A stretch of DNA of 64,000 nt from SHZL01 sp963784425 (GCA_963784425.1 CAWARM010000011.1:558001-622000); one strand, 5' to 3'. Counted from the first letter of the stretch, positions 33,971 through 42,105 are shown. Notes: generated by a model not told the origin, from the sequence alone. A program made the numbers and translations.

Positions 33971-34738
33971 ATGAAAATCAGTCAGGTCAAAGCCCTGGTA
34001 ACAGGTGGTGCATCAGGCTTGGGCTTATCCGTTGCACGGCACATAGTTGCGGGCGGAGGCAAAGTCAGCTTGCTCGATGTCAATGACACAGCCGGGCCGG
34101 CTATTGCGCACGAACTGGGTTGCGACACCTGTTACATTCATACCGATGTGACGTCCGAAGCAGCGGTTACCCGCGCAGTAGACGAATCCGTGGAAGCCCT
34201 TGGCGGAATCAACCTGGTAATGAATTGCGCCGGTGTTATAGGTTCCGGGCGTGTGCTGGGGCGCGAAGCACCCATGGAGCTTTCAGTGTTCACGCATACC
34301 ATCATGATTAACCTGGTGGGCAGTTTTAACGTGGCCAAGGCTGCAGCACACCGCATGCAGCACAACACGCCCACGGCCGACGGCGAGCGCGGCGTAATCA
34401 TCAATACTGCTTCAGTAGCCGCTTATGAAGGGCAAATTGGCCAGGCAGCGTATTCGGCATCCAAGGGCGGCATAGTTGGCATGACCCTGCCCATGGCGCG
34501 AGAATTTGCCCGCATTGGCATCCGGGTGGTCACCATTGCGCCGGGCATCTTCTGGACTCCAATGGTGGATAAGATGCCTGAAAACGTGCAGCAATCGCTC
34601 GGGGCGTCCATACCCTTCCCTGCTCGTCTCGGAAAAGCCGAAGAGTTCGCCAGCCTGGTGCAGCACATTGCTGAAAACATCTACCTCAACGGCACGACTA
34701 TTCGGCTTGATGGCGCTGTTCGCCTTGCCCCCAAGTAA
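33971..34738 (+). CDS. HSD10-like short-chain dehydrogenase (3-hydroxyacyl-CoA / 2-methyl-3-hydroxybutyryl-CoA dehydrogenase)
   Basis: 255 residues of a classical SDR with the NAD site TGGASGLGLSVA, NCAGVIG and the catalytic YSASKGG. The EAPMELSVFTHTIMINLVGSFNVAKAAAHRM and GTTIRLDGAVRLAPK segments match type 10 17-beta-hydroxysteroid dehydrogenase relatives, which oxidise 2-methyl-3-hydroxybutyryl-CoA in isoleucine degradation. Position behind the liu genes and the presence of a thiolase support that role. AAGGAG precedes ATG 33971. Confidence 0.85.
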   Translation: MKISQVKALVTGGASGLGLSVARHIVAGGGKVSLLDVNDTAGPAIAHELGCDTCYIHTDVTSEAAVTRAVDESVEALGGINLVMNCAGVIGSGRVLGREAPMELSVFTHTIMINLVGSFNVAKAAAHRMQHNTPTADGERGVIINTASVAAYEGQIGQAAYSASKGGIVGMTLPMAREFARIGIRVVTIAPGIFWTPMVDKMPENVQQSLGASIPFPARLGKAEEFASLVQHIAENIYLNGTTIRLDGAVRLAPK

Positions 34739-34747
34739 AGGAAAAAA

Positions 34748-35155
34748 ATGGAAACGTTCTCAGAAGTTCGCAAACACATACTGGACAAATACGAACTCAA
34801 AATCGATGAGCCCTTCATCATCGGATTCGAGGTTCCGATGCAAACGCCGGGACGGCTGCAGAGTATGTTCCTGGCAGAACTCAAGACCATTGACGGCCAC
34901 CGCGTACTGCGGGTCGAGACCCCGGTTGTCCCCCTGGCGGACCTGGCTGCCGAGAAGTGCCTGCGCATCAACCTGACGCAGCGCGTGGGCTATCTTGCGG
35001 TTGGCGACCTGGATGGAATCCCCTACATCAAGATGTGCGAGAACCTCCCTTATGCAACTCTTGAAGAACAAGGACTGGATTACGTCATCCTGCAAGTCGC
35101 CAACGAAGCCGACCAGATGGAACAATCACTGGAACCAGGTGACGATATTACCTGA
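34748..35155 (+). CDS. Hypothetical acidic protein at the end of the liu-type cluster
   Basis: 135 residues, soluble and acidic, with no signal peptide. It starts 9 bases after the SDR stop with AAAGGAAAAAA before ATG, so it is likely co-transcribed. The pattern of a helical start (METFSEVRKHILDKYELKID), alternating strands and a helical acidic end is reminiscent of small YbjN/CesT-like chaperone folds, but I see no diagnostic motif and do not assign a function. Confidence 0.7.
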   Translation: METFSEVRKHILDKYELKIDEPFIIGFEVPMQTPGRLQSMFLAELKTIDGHRVLRVETPVVPLADLAAEKCLRINLTQRVGYLAVGDLDGIPYIKMCENLPYATLEEQGLDYVILQVANEADQMEQSLEPGDDIT

Positions 35156-35164
35156 GACCCGCAA

Positions 35165-35185
35165 GCCCCCCCTGCACAAGGGGGT
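35165..35185. terminator. GC-rich hairpin after the liu-type cluster
   Basis: A C-run and G-run (CCCCC, loop TGCACAA, GGGGG) form a short stable stem about 10-20 bases after the stop at 35155. A U-tract is lacking, so termination would be weak or Rho-assisted. Confidence 0.35.
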
Positions 35186-35212
35186 TACTAGCCGGCAAAC
35201 CTGTCCTATACT
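35185..35212 (+). promoter_or_regulatory. Candidate sigma70 promoter
   Basis: TTACTA (35185-35190), 16-base spacer, TATACT (35207-35212), about 43 bases before the start at 35255. The -10 is good and the -35 weak. It would give the membrane protein gene its own transcript. Confidence 0.35.
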
Positions 35213-35254
35213 TACGGCGCTCCAACCCTTAACAACAAACCAGGGAGTCGCCAC

Positions 35255-35656
35255 ATGAATACTCGATTCATCATCTCCGTTTTTGTTCTGTTTGTTTGGA
35301 CCATGCTCACCGGCTTTGTCATTCACTCCTACCTTCTTGGGGCGGACTATGCAGCCTTGCCCAACCTGTTCCGCCCGGAAGAAGATGCTCAGAACTACCT
35401 GTCGTACATGCTGGTGGGCCACCTGTGCCTGGCTATTGGCCTGACCTGGATCTATCGCATGGGCAAGGAAGACAAGTCCTGGTTTGCCCAAGGTGTCCGC
35501 TTCGGCATTGCCCTGGTTTTTCTGATGACCTTCTCGACCTACCTGATTTACTACGCAGTGCAACCCATGCCCCCTGAGTTGGTGCACAATCAACTGATGT
35601 TCGAATCAATCGCCGGTATCTTGACCGGTGTTGTCACGGCATTGGTGAACAAGTAG
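35255..35656 (+). CDS. Small membrane protein, four predicted segments
   Basis: 133 residues with hydrophobic segments at roughly 6-25, 48-68, 84-103 and 113-131. A conserved-looking periplasmic loop (YLLGADYAALPNLFRPEED) follows the first segment. It is most similar in layout to small uncharacterised membrane proteins of about this size with a YMLVGHLCLAIGLTWIY second helix. No enzymatic motif is present. AGGGAG precedes ATG 35255 and a hairpin follows the stop, so it appears to be a single-gene unit. Confidence 0.75.
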   Translation: MNTRFIISVFVLFVWTMLTGFVIHSYLLGADYAALPNLFRPEEDAQNYLSYMLVGHLCLAIGLTWIYRMGKEDKSWFAQGVRFGIALVFLMTFSTYLIYYAVQPMPPELVHNQLMFESIAGILTGVVTALVNK

Positions 35657-35678
35657 CTTTGACTTATTATTAACCACC

Positions 35679-35706
35679 GCCCCCGGATATTTCCAGGGGC
35701 CTTAAA
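35679..35706 (+). terminator. Hairpin between the membrane protein gene and adhC
   Basis: Stem GCCCCCGGA (35679-35687) with TTCCAGGGGC (35691-35700), one mismatch, three-base loop, followed by a weakly T-rich stretch. It sits 23 bases after the stop and fits a rho-independent terminator, although the T-run is poor. Confidence 0.45.
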
Positions 35707-35732
35707 GTTTTATTGAGCTCATAGGACCCTTT

Positions 35733-36842
35733 ATGAAATCGCGCGCCGCAGTCGCCTGGGAAGCAGGCAAACCTCTCGAAATTGAACAAGTGGATGTGCA
35801 ATCTCCAAAACAAGGTGAAGTGCTTGTCCGAATGGTTGCTACCGGCGTATGCCACACGGATGCGTACACTCTCTCGGGTGCGGATCCTGAAGGAATTTTT
35901 CCCACCATTCTCGGGCACGAAGGCGGGGGCATAGTTGAAGAAATAGGCCCCGGAGTAAAAAGCGTAAAGCCGGGCGACCACGTCATCCCGCTGTATACAC
36001 CCGAGTGCGGCGAGTGCAGTTTCTGCAAATCAGGCAAAACCAATCTGTGCCAGGCAATCCGCGCCACCCAGGGCAAGGGCCTGATGCCGGATGGCACCAG
36101 TCGCTTCTCCGGCAATGGAAAAACGATTTTCCATTACATGGGGACCTCCACGTTTTCCGAGTACAGCGTGATGCCGGAAATATCCGTAGCCAAAATCAGC
36201 AAGGATGCACCGCTGGACAAGGTTTGCCTGCTCGGATGTGGCATTACCACGGGCATAGGCGCCGTTCTGAACACTGCCAAGGCTGAGCCGGGCAGCACAA
36301 TTGTTGTTTTCGGGTTGGGCGGCATTGGCCTTAGCGTCGTTCAGGGTGCGGTAATGGCCAAGGCCGGGCGCATAGTCTGCGTGGACATCAACACCAGTAA
36401 ATTTGACATGGCGCGACGCTTGGGAGCCACGGATTTTGTCAATCCCAAGGACTACGATAAACCCATCCAGGACGTTATTGTTGAACTGACCAACGGCGGC
36501 GCTGATTATTCTTTCGAATGCATTGGTAATGTTGATGTCATGCGCTCCGCGCTGGAATGCTGCCACAAGGGCTGGGGCGAGTCGATCATCATCGGCGTTG
36601 CGGGAGCAGGCCAGGAAATCCGCACTCGCCCGTTCCAGCTGGTAACCGGCCGCGTTTGGCGCGGCACTGCGTTTGGTGGCGTGCGTGGCCGCACCGAACT
36701 ACCCGGCTACGTGGACAAATACATGGCAGGGGAAATCAACATCGATGACATGGTCACGCACACGATGGGTCTGGATGAGATCAACAAGGCCTTCAAGCTG
36801 ATGCACGATGGTGAAAGCATCCGTTCAGTTGTGATTTACTGA
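35733..36842 (+). CDS. adhC: S-(hydroxymethyl)glutathione dehydrogenase / class III alcohol dehydrogenase
   Basis: 369 residues of the zinc-dependent class III ADH. Catalytic zinc ligands are visible in TGVCHTDAY (Cys40) and GHEGGG (His62), and the structural zinc in CGECSFCKSGKTNLC (Cys92, 95, 98, 106). The NAD-binding GLGGIGLSVVQG is present. It oxidises S-hydroxymethylglutathione, formed from formaldehyde and glutathione, to S-formylglutathione. The S-formylglutathione hydrolase gene follows after 11 bases, completing the detoxification pathway. Confidence 0.95.
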   Translation: MKSRAAVAWEAGKPLEIEQVDVQSPKQGEVLVRMVATGVCHTDAYTLSGADPEGIFPTILGHEGGGIVEEIGPGVKSVKPGDHVIPLYTPECGECSFCKSGKTNLCQAIRATQGKGLMPDGTSRFSGNGKTIFHYMGTSTFSEYSVMPEISVAKISKDAPLDKVCLLGCGITTGIGAVLNTAKAEPGSTIVVFGLGGIGLSVVQGAVMAKAGRIVCVDINTSKFDMARRLGATDFVNPKDYDKPIQDVIVELTNGGADYSFECIGNVDVMRSALECCHKGWGESIIIGVAGAGQEIRTRPFQLVTGRVWRGTAFGGVRGRTELPGYVDKYMAGEINIDDMVTHTMGLDEINKAFKLMHDGESIRSVVIY

Positions 36843-36853
36843 AACCCGAAGAC

Positions 36854-37690
36854 ATGGAAGTCATCTCCCGCACTGCCTGCTTTGGTGGAACACTGCAGCG
36901 TGTCCGCCACCGGTCCACTGCCTGTGACTGCGACATGGTGTTCGCCATCTACCTGCCACCACAGGCAGCCAGCCAACCCGTACCGGTGTTCTACTGGCTT
37001 TCCGGCCTGACCTGCACCGACGAAAATTTCATGCAGAAAGCGGGCGCACAGCGTTTTGCTGCCCGCCTGGGGATGGCTATCGTGTGCCCGGATACCAGCC
37101 CTCGCGGCACGGACCTGCCGGGTGAACACGACAGCTATGACTTTGGCTCCGGCGCGGGTTTCTACGTGAATGCAACACAAGCTCCGTGGAGCAACCATTA
37201 CCGCATGTACGATTACGTAACGCGGGAACTGCCGATGCTGGTTGAAGAGAATTTCCCGGTAAGCTCAGGCAAGGGAATAAGTGGACATTCCATGGGAGGT
37301 CATGGCGCACTGGTTTGTTACCTGCGCAATCCCGGCGTGTACCAGTCTGTTTCCGCGTTTGCGCCGATCTGCCACCCGTCCGACTGCGCCTGGGGACAAA
37401 AGGCCTTGTCTGCCTACCTGGGTGAGGACCGGAATGATTGGGTGGCTTACGATGCTGCTTTGCTGATTGGGGACGCGCAGGAAAAACTTCCTTTGCTCAT
37501 AGACCAGGGCACGGAAGACAATTTTCTGACTGACCAGCTCAAGCCCGGCACACTGGAACAGGCCTGTATCGCCAACCATTACCCTTTAAACCTGCGCATG
37601 CAGGAAGGCTATGACCACAGCTATTTCTTCATCGCGACTTTTATCGAAGACCATTTGCACCACCACGCACGAGGCATGGGTTTGGTCTAA
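36854..37690 (+). CDS. fghA: S-formylglutathione hydrolase
   Basis: 278 residues of an esterase D-type alpha/beta hydrolase. The nucleophile is in GHSMGGHGAL (Ser about 146), the oxyanion region in YWLSGLTCTDENFMQKAGAQ, and the acid and His late in the chain (QGTEDNF, GYDHSYFFI). It releases formate and glutathione from S-formylglutathione. It forms an operon with adhC. Its last four bases overlap the end of the convergent alkyltransferase-like gene. Confidence 0.93.
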   Translation: MEVISRTACFGGTLQRVRHRSTACDCDMVFAIYLPPQAASQPVPVFYWLSGLTCTDENFMQKAGAQRFAARLGMAIVCPDTSPRGTDLPGEHDSYDFGSGAGFYVNATQAPWSNHYRMYDYVTRELPMLVEENFPVSSGKGISGHSMGGHGALVCYLRNPGVYQSVSAFAPICHPSDCAWGQKALSAYLGEDRNDWVAYDAALLIGDAQEKLPLLIDQGTEDNFLTDQLKPGTLEQACIANHYPLNLRMQEGYDHSYFFIATFIEDHLHHHARGMGLV

Positions 37691-38067
37691 ACGGACTCTC
37701 CCCACATCAGTTTATCCAGAGCACCCGAGTAACCGTACCGTTGCAAATTTGTGCGGCCATTGAGAAACACCACGCCCTCATTCTCCAACCGGGTTTTTTG
37801 TTGCCGGTAGCCCGAACTCCCCACGGGAAAGGAAATCCTGCCCTGTGAATTGATAACCCGATGCCAGGGTAGTTTCATATTCCGCGGTGCCTGCCGCAAT
37901 GCATGGCTGACGCGGCGTGGCGAGCCACCGCTGCCGGCAAGTCGCGCCACTTCGCCATAAGTCAGGACACAGCCACGCGGAATATCCTGGACTACCTGCC
38001 AGACAGCAACGACCCAGGAATTGAAATCCGGTTTTTCCTCGCCACTCGTCTCACTTGGTGCTGTCAC
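37687..38067 (-). CDS. Alkyltransferase-like protein (ATL, MGMT fold)
   Basis: 126 residues matching the DNA-binding domain of O6-alkylguanine-DNA alkyltransferase: VVQDIPRGCVLTYGEVARLAG and SHALRQAPRNMKLPWHRVINSQGRIS. The PCHRV active site of true alkyltransferases reads PWHRV, so the acceptor Cys is replaced by Trp. That is the defining mark of ATLs, which bind O6-alkylguanine and hand it to nucleotide excision repair instead of repairing it. It ends in a 4-base tail-to-tail overlap with fghA. Confidence 0.9.
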   Translation of the reverse strand: MTAPSETSGEEKPDFNSWVVAVWQVVQDIPRGCVLTYGEVARLAGSGGSPRRVSHALRQAPRNMKLPWHRVINSQGRISFPVGSSGYRQQKTRLENEGVVFLNGRTNLQRYGYSGALDKLMWGESV

Positions 38068-38199
38068 TGGAATTCCCAGGGAGCCTCTGATCCATTATGC
38101 ACGGAGCACTGGCGGAGGTTCCCATTTCGCCGCAATGCTGGCTTACATCATCCGGCATTTACCGGTAGCATACATTTTATCAAACAAAGGAATACCGAG

Positions 38200-38856
38200 A
38201 TGCCACACCATCCCTCAACCGGGCCCGACATGCGCTTCAGGCGTTTGCGGAAAAAAGGTAGCCGTGATTTCGCACTGGCTTGCGGCATCATTGATGCTGC
38301 GCGCATCTGCCATGTCGGTTTCTCCCTTGGGCAACAGCCCTACGTCCTGCCCATGGCCCATGCCCGCGATGGGGAGAGCCTGCTGCTACACGGATCTATT
38401 GCCAGCCGCCTGATGAAAAGCCTGGCAGATGGACTGAACTGCTGTGTCAATGTGACGCACCTGGACGGACTGGTGGTGGCTCGATCCGCCTTCAACTCGT
38501 CCATGAACTATCGCTCAGTCATGATTTTCGGCCAGGCAACTGCACTCACCGGACTTGATGACAAGAAGCGGGCGCTCGATATCCTGACAGAGCACCTCAT
38601 TCCCGGGCGCTTGACTGAAATCCGCGCATCCACGCGTAAAGAACTGAACGCCACCACCGTGTTATCTCTGCCCATTCGCGAATTCACCGTCAAGGTCAGC
38701 AATGCTCCGCCCGATGACGCCGCTGCAGACCTGGATGCTCCCGTGTGGGCCGGGGTTATTCCGTTTACATTGAAGGCGGGAACACCGCAAGCTGCACCTG
38801 ACATGAAGGTACAGATTTCCCTGCCGGCTTACCTGGCAAAAAACCGTTTCAGGTAG
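38200..38856 (+). CDS. Pyridoxamine 5'-phosphate oxidase-fold flavin-binding protein
   Basis: 218 residues of the split-barrel fold: RLRKKGSRDFALACGIIDAARICHVGFSLGQQPYVLPMAHARDGESLLLHGSIASRLMKSL is typical of the PNPOx-like group that binds FMN or a related cofactor, with YRSVMIFGQATALTG later. ATG 38200 has AAGGA upstream; the frame is open further left but overlaps the ATL gene's promoter. The function of this subgroup is not established, so I leave it as a fold-level assignment. Confidence 0.82.
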   Translation: MPHHPSTGPDMRFRRLRKKGSRDFALACGIIDAARICHVGFSLGQQPYVLPMAHARDGESLLLHGSIASRLMKSLADGLNCCVNVTHLDGLVVARSAFNSSMNYRSVMIFGQATALTGLDDKKRALDILTEHLIPGRLTEIRASTRKELNATTVLSLPIREFTVKVSNAPPDDAAADLDAPVWAGVIPFTLKAGTPQAAPDMKVQISLPAYLAKNRFR

Positions 38857-38912
38857 TTGCGGCTTGCTTCACCGGAGAGGCCACAAGCTGCCATTGCAAT
38901 CCACTGGAATAT

Positions 38913-39731
38913 TCAACTGCCGGTGGACTGGTCCAGCGAAGCCTCTGATGCCTTTTTTCCCGCTTGAGCCGCAGTAAGGATTCCACGCAGGATATTCATC
39001 TCATTCTGATCCGGACGCGCCCGGTTGAATAACCTGCGCAGGCGCATCATCAGCTTCCGGGGTTGGGCAGGGTTGAGAAAAAGAATTTCTTTCAATGTTT
39101 GCTCGAGATGAACGTAGAACAATTCCATTTGGTTTCCATCTACCGGCTCCCAATCCAACGCATCAAGGGAATAGCCTGCGTTAGCCAGCGCAGCCATACG
39201 CAATTCGTATGCCAGGATCTGCACGGCCTGGCCCAGATTGAGGGACGAATACCCTGGATCGGCGGGAATGTTTACCAGGGCGTGGCATCGCTGCATTTCA
39301 TCGTTGGTCAGGCCGTAACGCTCACGCCCGAACAACAGCGCCACGTCATGTCGCTCTGCTTCGGCAAATACTCTTTGCGCTGCAGCACGAGCATCAAGTT
39401 GCGGCATGGCCAGGCTGCGCAGCCTGGCACTCGTTCCAAGCACCAGGCCGCAGCCGGTTAAAGCACTCTCCAGCGAGGCGTGCACAGTTGCGCGCTGCAA
39501 TATGTCATCCGCACCGGATGCAAGAGCAGTTGCATCAGCATGTGGAAACAACTTGGGTGTCACCAGGTGCAGATTGCTCATCCCCATTACTTTCATGGCG
39601 CGCGCCGCTGCACCGATGTTTCCCGGGTGAGTGGTGTTGATCAGAACCACGTGCACACGTTGCAATAAACCTGATGCTTTTTGCGACAAGTCGTTGTTGC
39701 TTCTGCTATCCTGTGCCGCTTTCCGGTTCAT
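38913..39731 (-). CDS. trmJ: tRNA (cytidine/uridine-32-2'-O)-methyltransferase TrmJ
   Basis: 272 residues of a SPOUT methyltransferase: VHVVLINTTHPGNIGAAARAMKVMGM, FGRERYGLTNDEMQRCHALVNIPADPGYSSLNLGQAVQILAYEL forms the knotted SAM site. The C-terminal extension (ILFLNPAQPRKLMMRLRRLFNRARPDQNEMNILRGIL) is diagnostic for TrmJ. It methylates position 32 of several tRNAs. It is divergent from suhB, as in many gammaproteobacteria, with the start codons only about 12 bases apart. Confidence 0.93.
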   Translation of the reverse strand: MNRKAAQDSRSNNDLSQKASGLLQRVHVVLINTTHPGNIGAAARAMKVMGMSNLHLVTPKLFPHADATALASGADDILQRATVHASLESALTGCGLVLGTSARLRSLAMPQLDARAAAQRVFAEAERHDVALLFGRERYGLTNDEMQRCHALVNIPADPGYSSLNLGQAVQILAYELRMAALANAGYSLDALDWEPVDGNQMELFYVHLEQTLKEILFLNPAQPRKLMMRLRRLFNRARPDQNEMNILRGILTAAQAGKKASEASLDQSTGS

Positions 39732-39742
39732 TTAAGGAGCAT

Positions 39743-40549
39743 CTGATCCATTCAGTCGTAAACATCGCGGTCGGTGCTGCCCATGCAGCCGGCGAAATCA
39801 TGCGTCGCCATTTTCTACAAGTGGAGGGCATCCCCATTCTTCGCAAAGCCCGGCATGACTATGTCACCGAAGTTGACCGCATGTGTGAGGCCGAGATTGT
39901 ACGGGAAATTAAGCGCTTCTTCCCGAATCACGCTTTTCTTTGCGAAGAAGGTGGAGCTTCCGGCGAAGGTAACGTTGTTTGGATCATCGACCCCCTGGAT
40001 GGAACCAGCAATTACCTGCATGGCTATCCTCACTTCGCAGTTTCCATCGCCCAGCAGGTAAATGGCCGAACCGAGCATGGCGTGATTTACGATCCGATGC
40101 GTGATGAACTGTTCACTGCAAGTCGCGGAGGTGGTGCTTTCCTTAACAACAAGCGCCTGCGGGTATCCAGTCGCATTGATCTGGACGGAGCAATTGTGGC
40201 CACCGCGTTTCCGTTTCGAAGCCGCGAACATCTGAAATCCTATGGCCGGGTATTTCAGGCTGTGTTTGAAAAAGTTGAAGACTTCCGCCGCGCAGGCACG
40301 GCCTGCCTCGACCTTGCTTGGGTTGCTGCAGGCCGTCTCGATGGCTATTTCGAAGTGGGGCTCAAGCCCTGGGACCTTTGTGCAGGCGCACTGATAGTGC
40401 GTGAGGCCGGTGGTGTGGTGATGAGCTTTGATGGTGAAGACGATGTAGAAAACAGAAACACTCTCATTGCAGCGCCCTACAAACTGATGACGCAACTGCG
40501 AAAAATTATTCACACGCGATGGTCAATTTCCTCCACTGAAAATTTTTGA
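39743..40549 (+). CDS. suhB: Inositol-1-monophosphatase family protein SuhB
   Basis: About 268 residues of an inositol monophosphatase: metal-binding EVDRMCEAE, FLCEEGG, the WIIDPLDGTSNYLHGYPHF motif and LKPWDLCAGALIVREAGG. SuhB also acts in rRNA antitermination. The start is unusual: AAGGAG at 39734-39739 is followed by CTG at 39743 and ATC at 39746, with no ATG, GTG or TTG near. Either would give the family's normal length; the upstream ATG at 39674 adds 23 odd residues and lies inside the divergent trmJ gene. Confidence 0.88.
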   Translation: MIHSVVNIAVGAAHAAGEIMRRHFLQVEGIPILRKARHDYVTEVDRMCEAEIVREIKRFFPNHAFLCEEGGASGEGNVVWIIDPLDGTSNYLHGYPHFAVSIAQQVNGRTEHGVIYDPMRDELFTASRGGGAFLNNKRLRVSSRIDLDGAIVATAFPFRSREHLKSYGRVFQAVFEKVEDFRRAGTACLDLAWVAAGRLDGYFEVGLKPWDLCAGALIVREAGGVVMSFDGEDDVENRNTLIAAPYKLMTQLRKIIHTRWSISSTENF

Positions 40550-40869
40550 GCGCGATCACATAATATTTTTTTGTGGCCGCACTTCAGCATTTACTCCAAA
40601 AAATATTTTTCTAAAAATATTTTTTTCGAATTTTCTTCCAAAATGTTTCGCAAAATATTTTCATCAAAATGACGATGAATTGTTGCGTTACGAATTGCGA
40701 AGTTTATAATTGGCACCGTGGCGATGCTGCAGACGATAAACAAGTTCATCTGTTCAGAGTTTGCGAAAGTAGAGGACTTGGGCATTACCACTCGGTTCAA
40801 GAATTAGTACGTTTGATAAAGAACTTGAACTGGTATCCAACAATCGCTCGACCTGATAAGGAGTGAACC
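40550..40869. other. AT-rich leader region before the lysine-rich gene
   Basis: 320 bases, much richer in A and T than the surroundings, with repeated AAATATTTTT-type words at 40565-40660 that would bend DNA and attract nucleoid proteins. It holds the promoter candidate at 40683-40710 and then about 150 bases of leader before the start at 40870. I see no gene in it. Confidence 0.5.
40683..40710 (+). promoter_or_regulatory. Sigma70 promoter for the lysine-rich gene
   Basis: TTGCGT (40683-40688), 16-base spacer, perfect TATAAT (40705-40710). Transcription would start near 40717, leaving a leader of about 150 bases. The AT-rich tract just upstream may act as an UP element. Confidence 0.55.
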
Positions 40870-41070
40870 ATGGCTACGAAGAAAGCTACTGCTAAGAAAG
40901 CTGCACCGAAGAAGAAACCAGCTGCAAAGAAAGCCCCTGCCAAGAAAGCTGCACCTAAGAAAGCTGCAGCAAAAAAGGCACCGGCTAAGAAAGCCGCAGC
41001 GAAGAAGGCTCCTGCTAAAAAGGCACCAGCTAAGAAAGCTCCAGCTAAGAAGGCTGCCAAGAAGAAGTAG
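40870..41070 (+). CDS. Lysine/alanine-rich histone H1-like protein
   Basis: 66 residues made almost entirely of K, A and P: repeats of AAKKAPAKK and KKAAPKK with no aromatic or acidic residue after the start. Such bacterial H1 or AlgP-like proteins bind DNA nonspecifically through their tails. AAGGAG precedes ATG at good spacing, there is a strong promoter candidate upstream, and two strong terminators follow, so it is a well-expressed single-gene unit. The repeat count is expected to vary among strains. Confidence 0.85.
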   Translation: MATKKATAKKAAPKKKPAAKKAPAKKAAPKKAAAKKAPAKKAAAKKAPAKKAPAKKAPAKKAAKKK

Positions 41071-41100
41071 TAATTCGTTTAAGATCGAGCAGTACAAAAA

Positions 41101-41128
41101 CCCGCGTGGCCAAGCCACGCGGGTTTTT
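41101..41128 (+). terminator. Rho-independent terminator, copy 1
   Basis: Perfect 10-base stem CCCGCGTGGC / GCCACGCGGG with a three-base loop, followed by TTTTT. Located 31 bases after the lysine-rich gene. A's before and T's after the stem make it usable from the opposite strand too. Confidence 0.9.
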
Positions 41129-41143
41129 CATTTCACAGCCTGG

Positions 41144-41171
41144 CCCGCGTGGCCAAGCCACGCGGGTTTTT
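41144..41171 (+). terminator. Rho-independent terminator, copy 2
   Basis: Exact repeat of the preceding terminator stem, loop and T-run, 43 bases further on. A degenerate third copy (GCGTGCGCGGTTTTTCATTTTT) follows at about 41184-41205, reaching the end of the convergent sulfotransferase gene. Confidence 0.88.
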
Positions 41172-41204
41172 CATTTCAGAGCTTGCGTGCGCGGTTTTTC
41201 ATTT

Positions 41205-42086
41205 TTAAGTCTTCGTTCGTGCGTAGCCCAGTTTCTGCAGGCGCGCTTCAATTCCTGCTAACGAGTCCAGTACTGATTCAATCTCTGTTTCGTTCTTGCG
41301 CCACTTGTCCACTGCCGGTTGAGTATGCGTGAAACGGGACAGGGGTAAAGGCTTCTGCACTCTTTGTCGCAAACGCTCGTCGATTTCAAGCCCGGCAAAT
41401 GCACAAACATGTTCAGCTGCTGACTCCGGGTCGTCCAGCAGCAATTGATAATTAATAGTCGTCCAGCGCTGCCTGGGAATTTTTTCCAGATCATCCAGCA
41501 AGATGCGATTCGCACTCTCCCACTGGAAAGCACAAATTTCTTCCAGCGGCCGGCCACTGAGCTGTTGCCAACCCGGAGGCAACAGCATGGACCATGGTGG
41601 ACCTTGCCAGCCTTTCAGGTTTGGGTAGGTTACCCAGCGCCGCGCCTTCCATGCTTCCATCATGCTGCTCAGGTTGGCGCGCACGTCACGGAAGAGAAAA
41701 ATGTACAGGGCATCCGGGAATATTTTTTCCATGAACGGAAGTCGCAGGGAATTTTTTGGAGTTTTCTCTATAAAGCGTAATCGCTGGATGTCCTGGCGCC
41801 GGAAGAACTCCTGGCCATCCCGGTCTTTCAGCAAGCGTGCAAAGCGACTGCGAATGAACCGGACCATCTGTTCATCGACGTGGTCCGCGGTTAGCCTGTT
41901 GGAATCTACCAGGCCTGAATTTGGATTCAGTGACTGCAGGCCTTCGATGACGTGGTGGCTTTCGCCGCCGATGGTCCACGTATCCTTCGCGGCGGCAAGG
42001 GTTTCAAAAAGCAAAGTGCTGCCTGATCGGGGGGCGGCCAGAATAATCACTGGCCGGTCAAAGAGTTCTGCTAAATTGGGCAGCAT
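41205..42086 (-). CDS. Sulfotransferase family protein
   Basis: 293 residues. The 5'-phosphosulfate loop IILAAPRSGSTLLFETLA and the 3'-phosphate binding region LYIFLFRDVRANLSSMMEAW identify a PAPS-dependent sulfotransferase. It probably transfers sulfate to a lipid, glycan or small molecule; the acceptor is not readable. ATG at 42084-42086 fits the family start. It follows the AspH-like gene on the same strand after about 19 bases, and the two are likely an operon inserted between suhB and secF. Confidence 0.85.
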   Translation of the reverse strand: MLPNLAELFDRPVIILAAPRSGSTLLFETLAAAKDTWTIGGESHHVIEGLQSLNPNSGLVDSNRLTADHVDEQMVRFIRSRFARLLKDRDGQEFFRRQDIQRLRFIEKTPKNSLRLPFMEKIFPDALYIFLFRDVRANLSSMMEAWKARRWVTYPNLKGWQGPPWSMLLPPGWQQLSGRPLEEICAFQWESANRILLDDLEKIPRQRWTTINYQLLLDDPESAAEHVCAFAGLEIDERLRQRVQKPLPLSRFTHTQPAVDKWRKNETEIESVLDSLAGIEARLQKLGYARTKT

Positions 42087-42105
42087 GGGTGGTCCGTTGA
42101 AATTG

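Noticed and set aside
40797..41060. 87-codon antisense frame of repeated AFLAGAF units
   Set aside because: It is the reverse reading of the lysine/alanine repeats in the histone-like gene, which has its own RBS, promoter and terminators.
40890..41065. Short tandem repeats that might suggest a CRISPR or minisatellite
   Set aside because: They are codon-level repeats of Lys, Ala and Pro inside an open frame, with no spacers.
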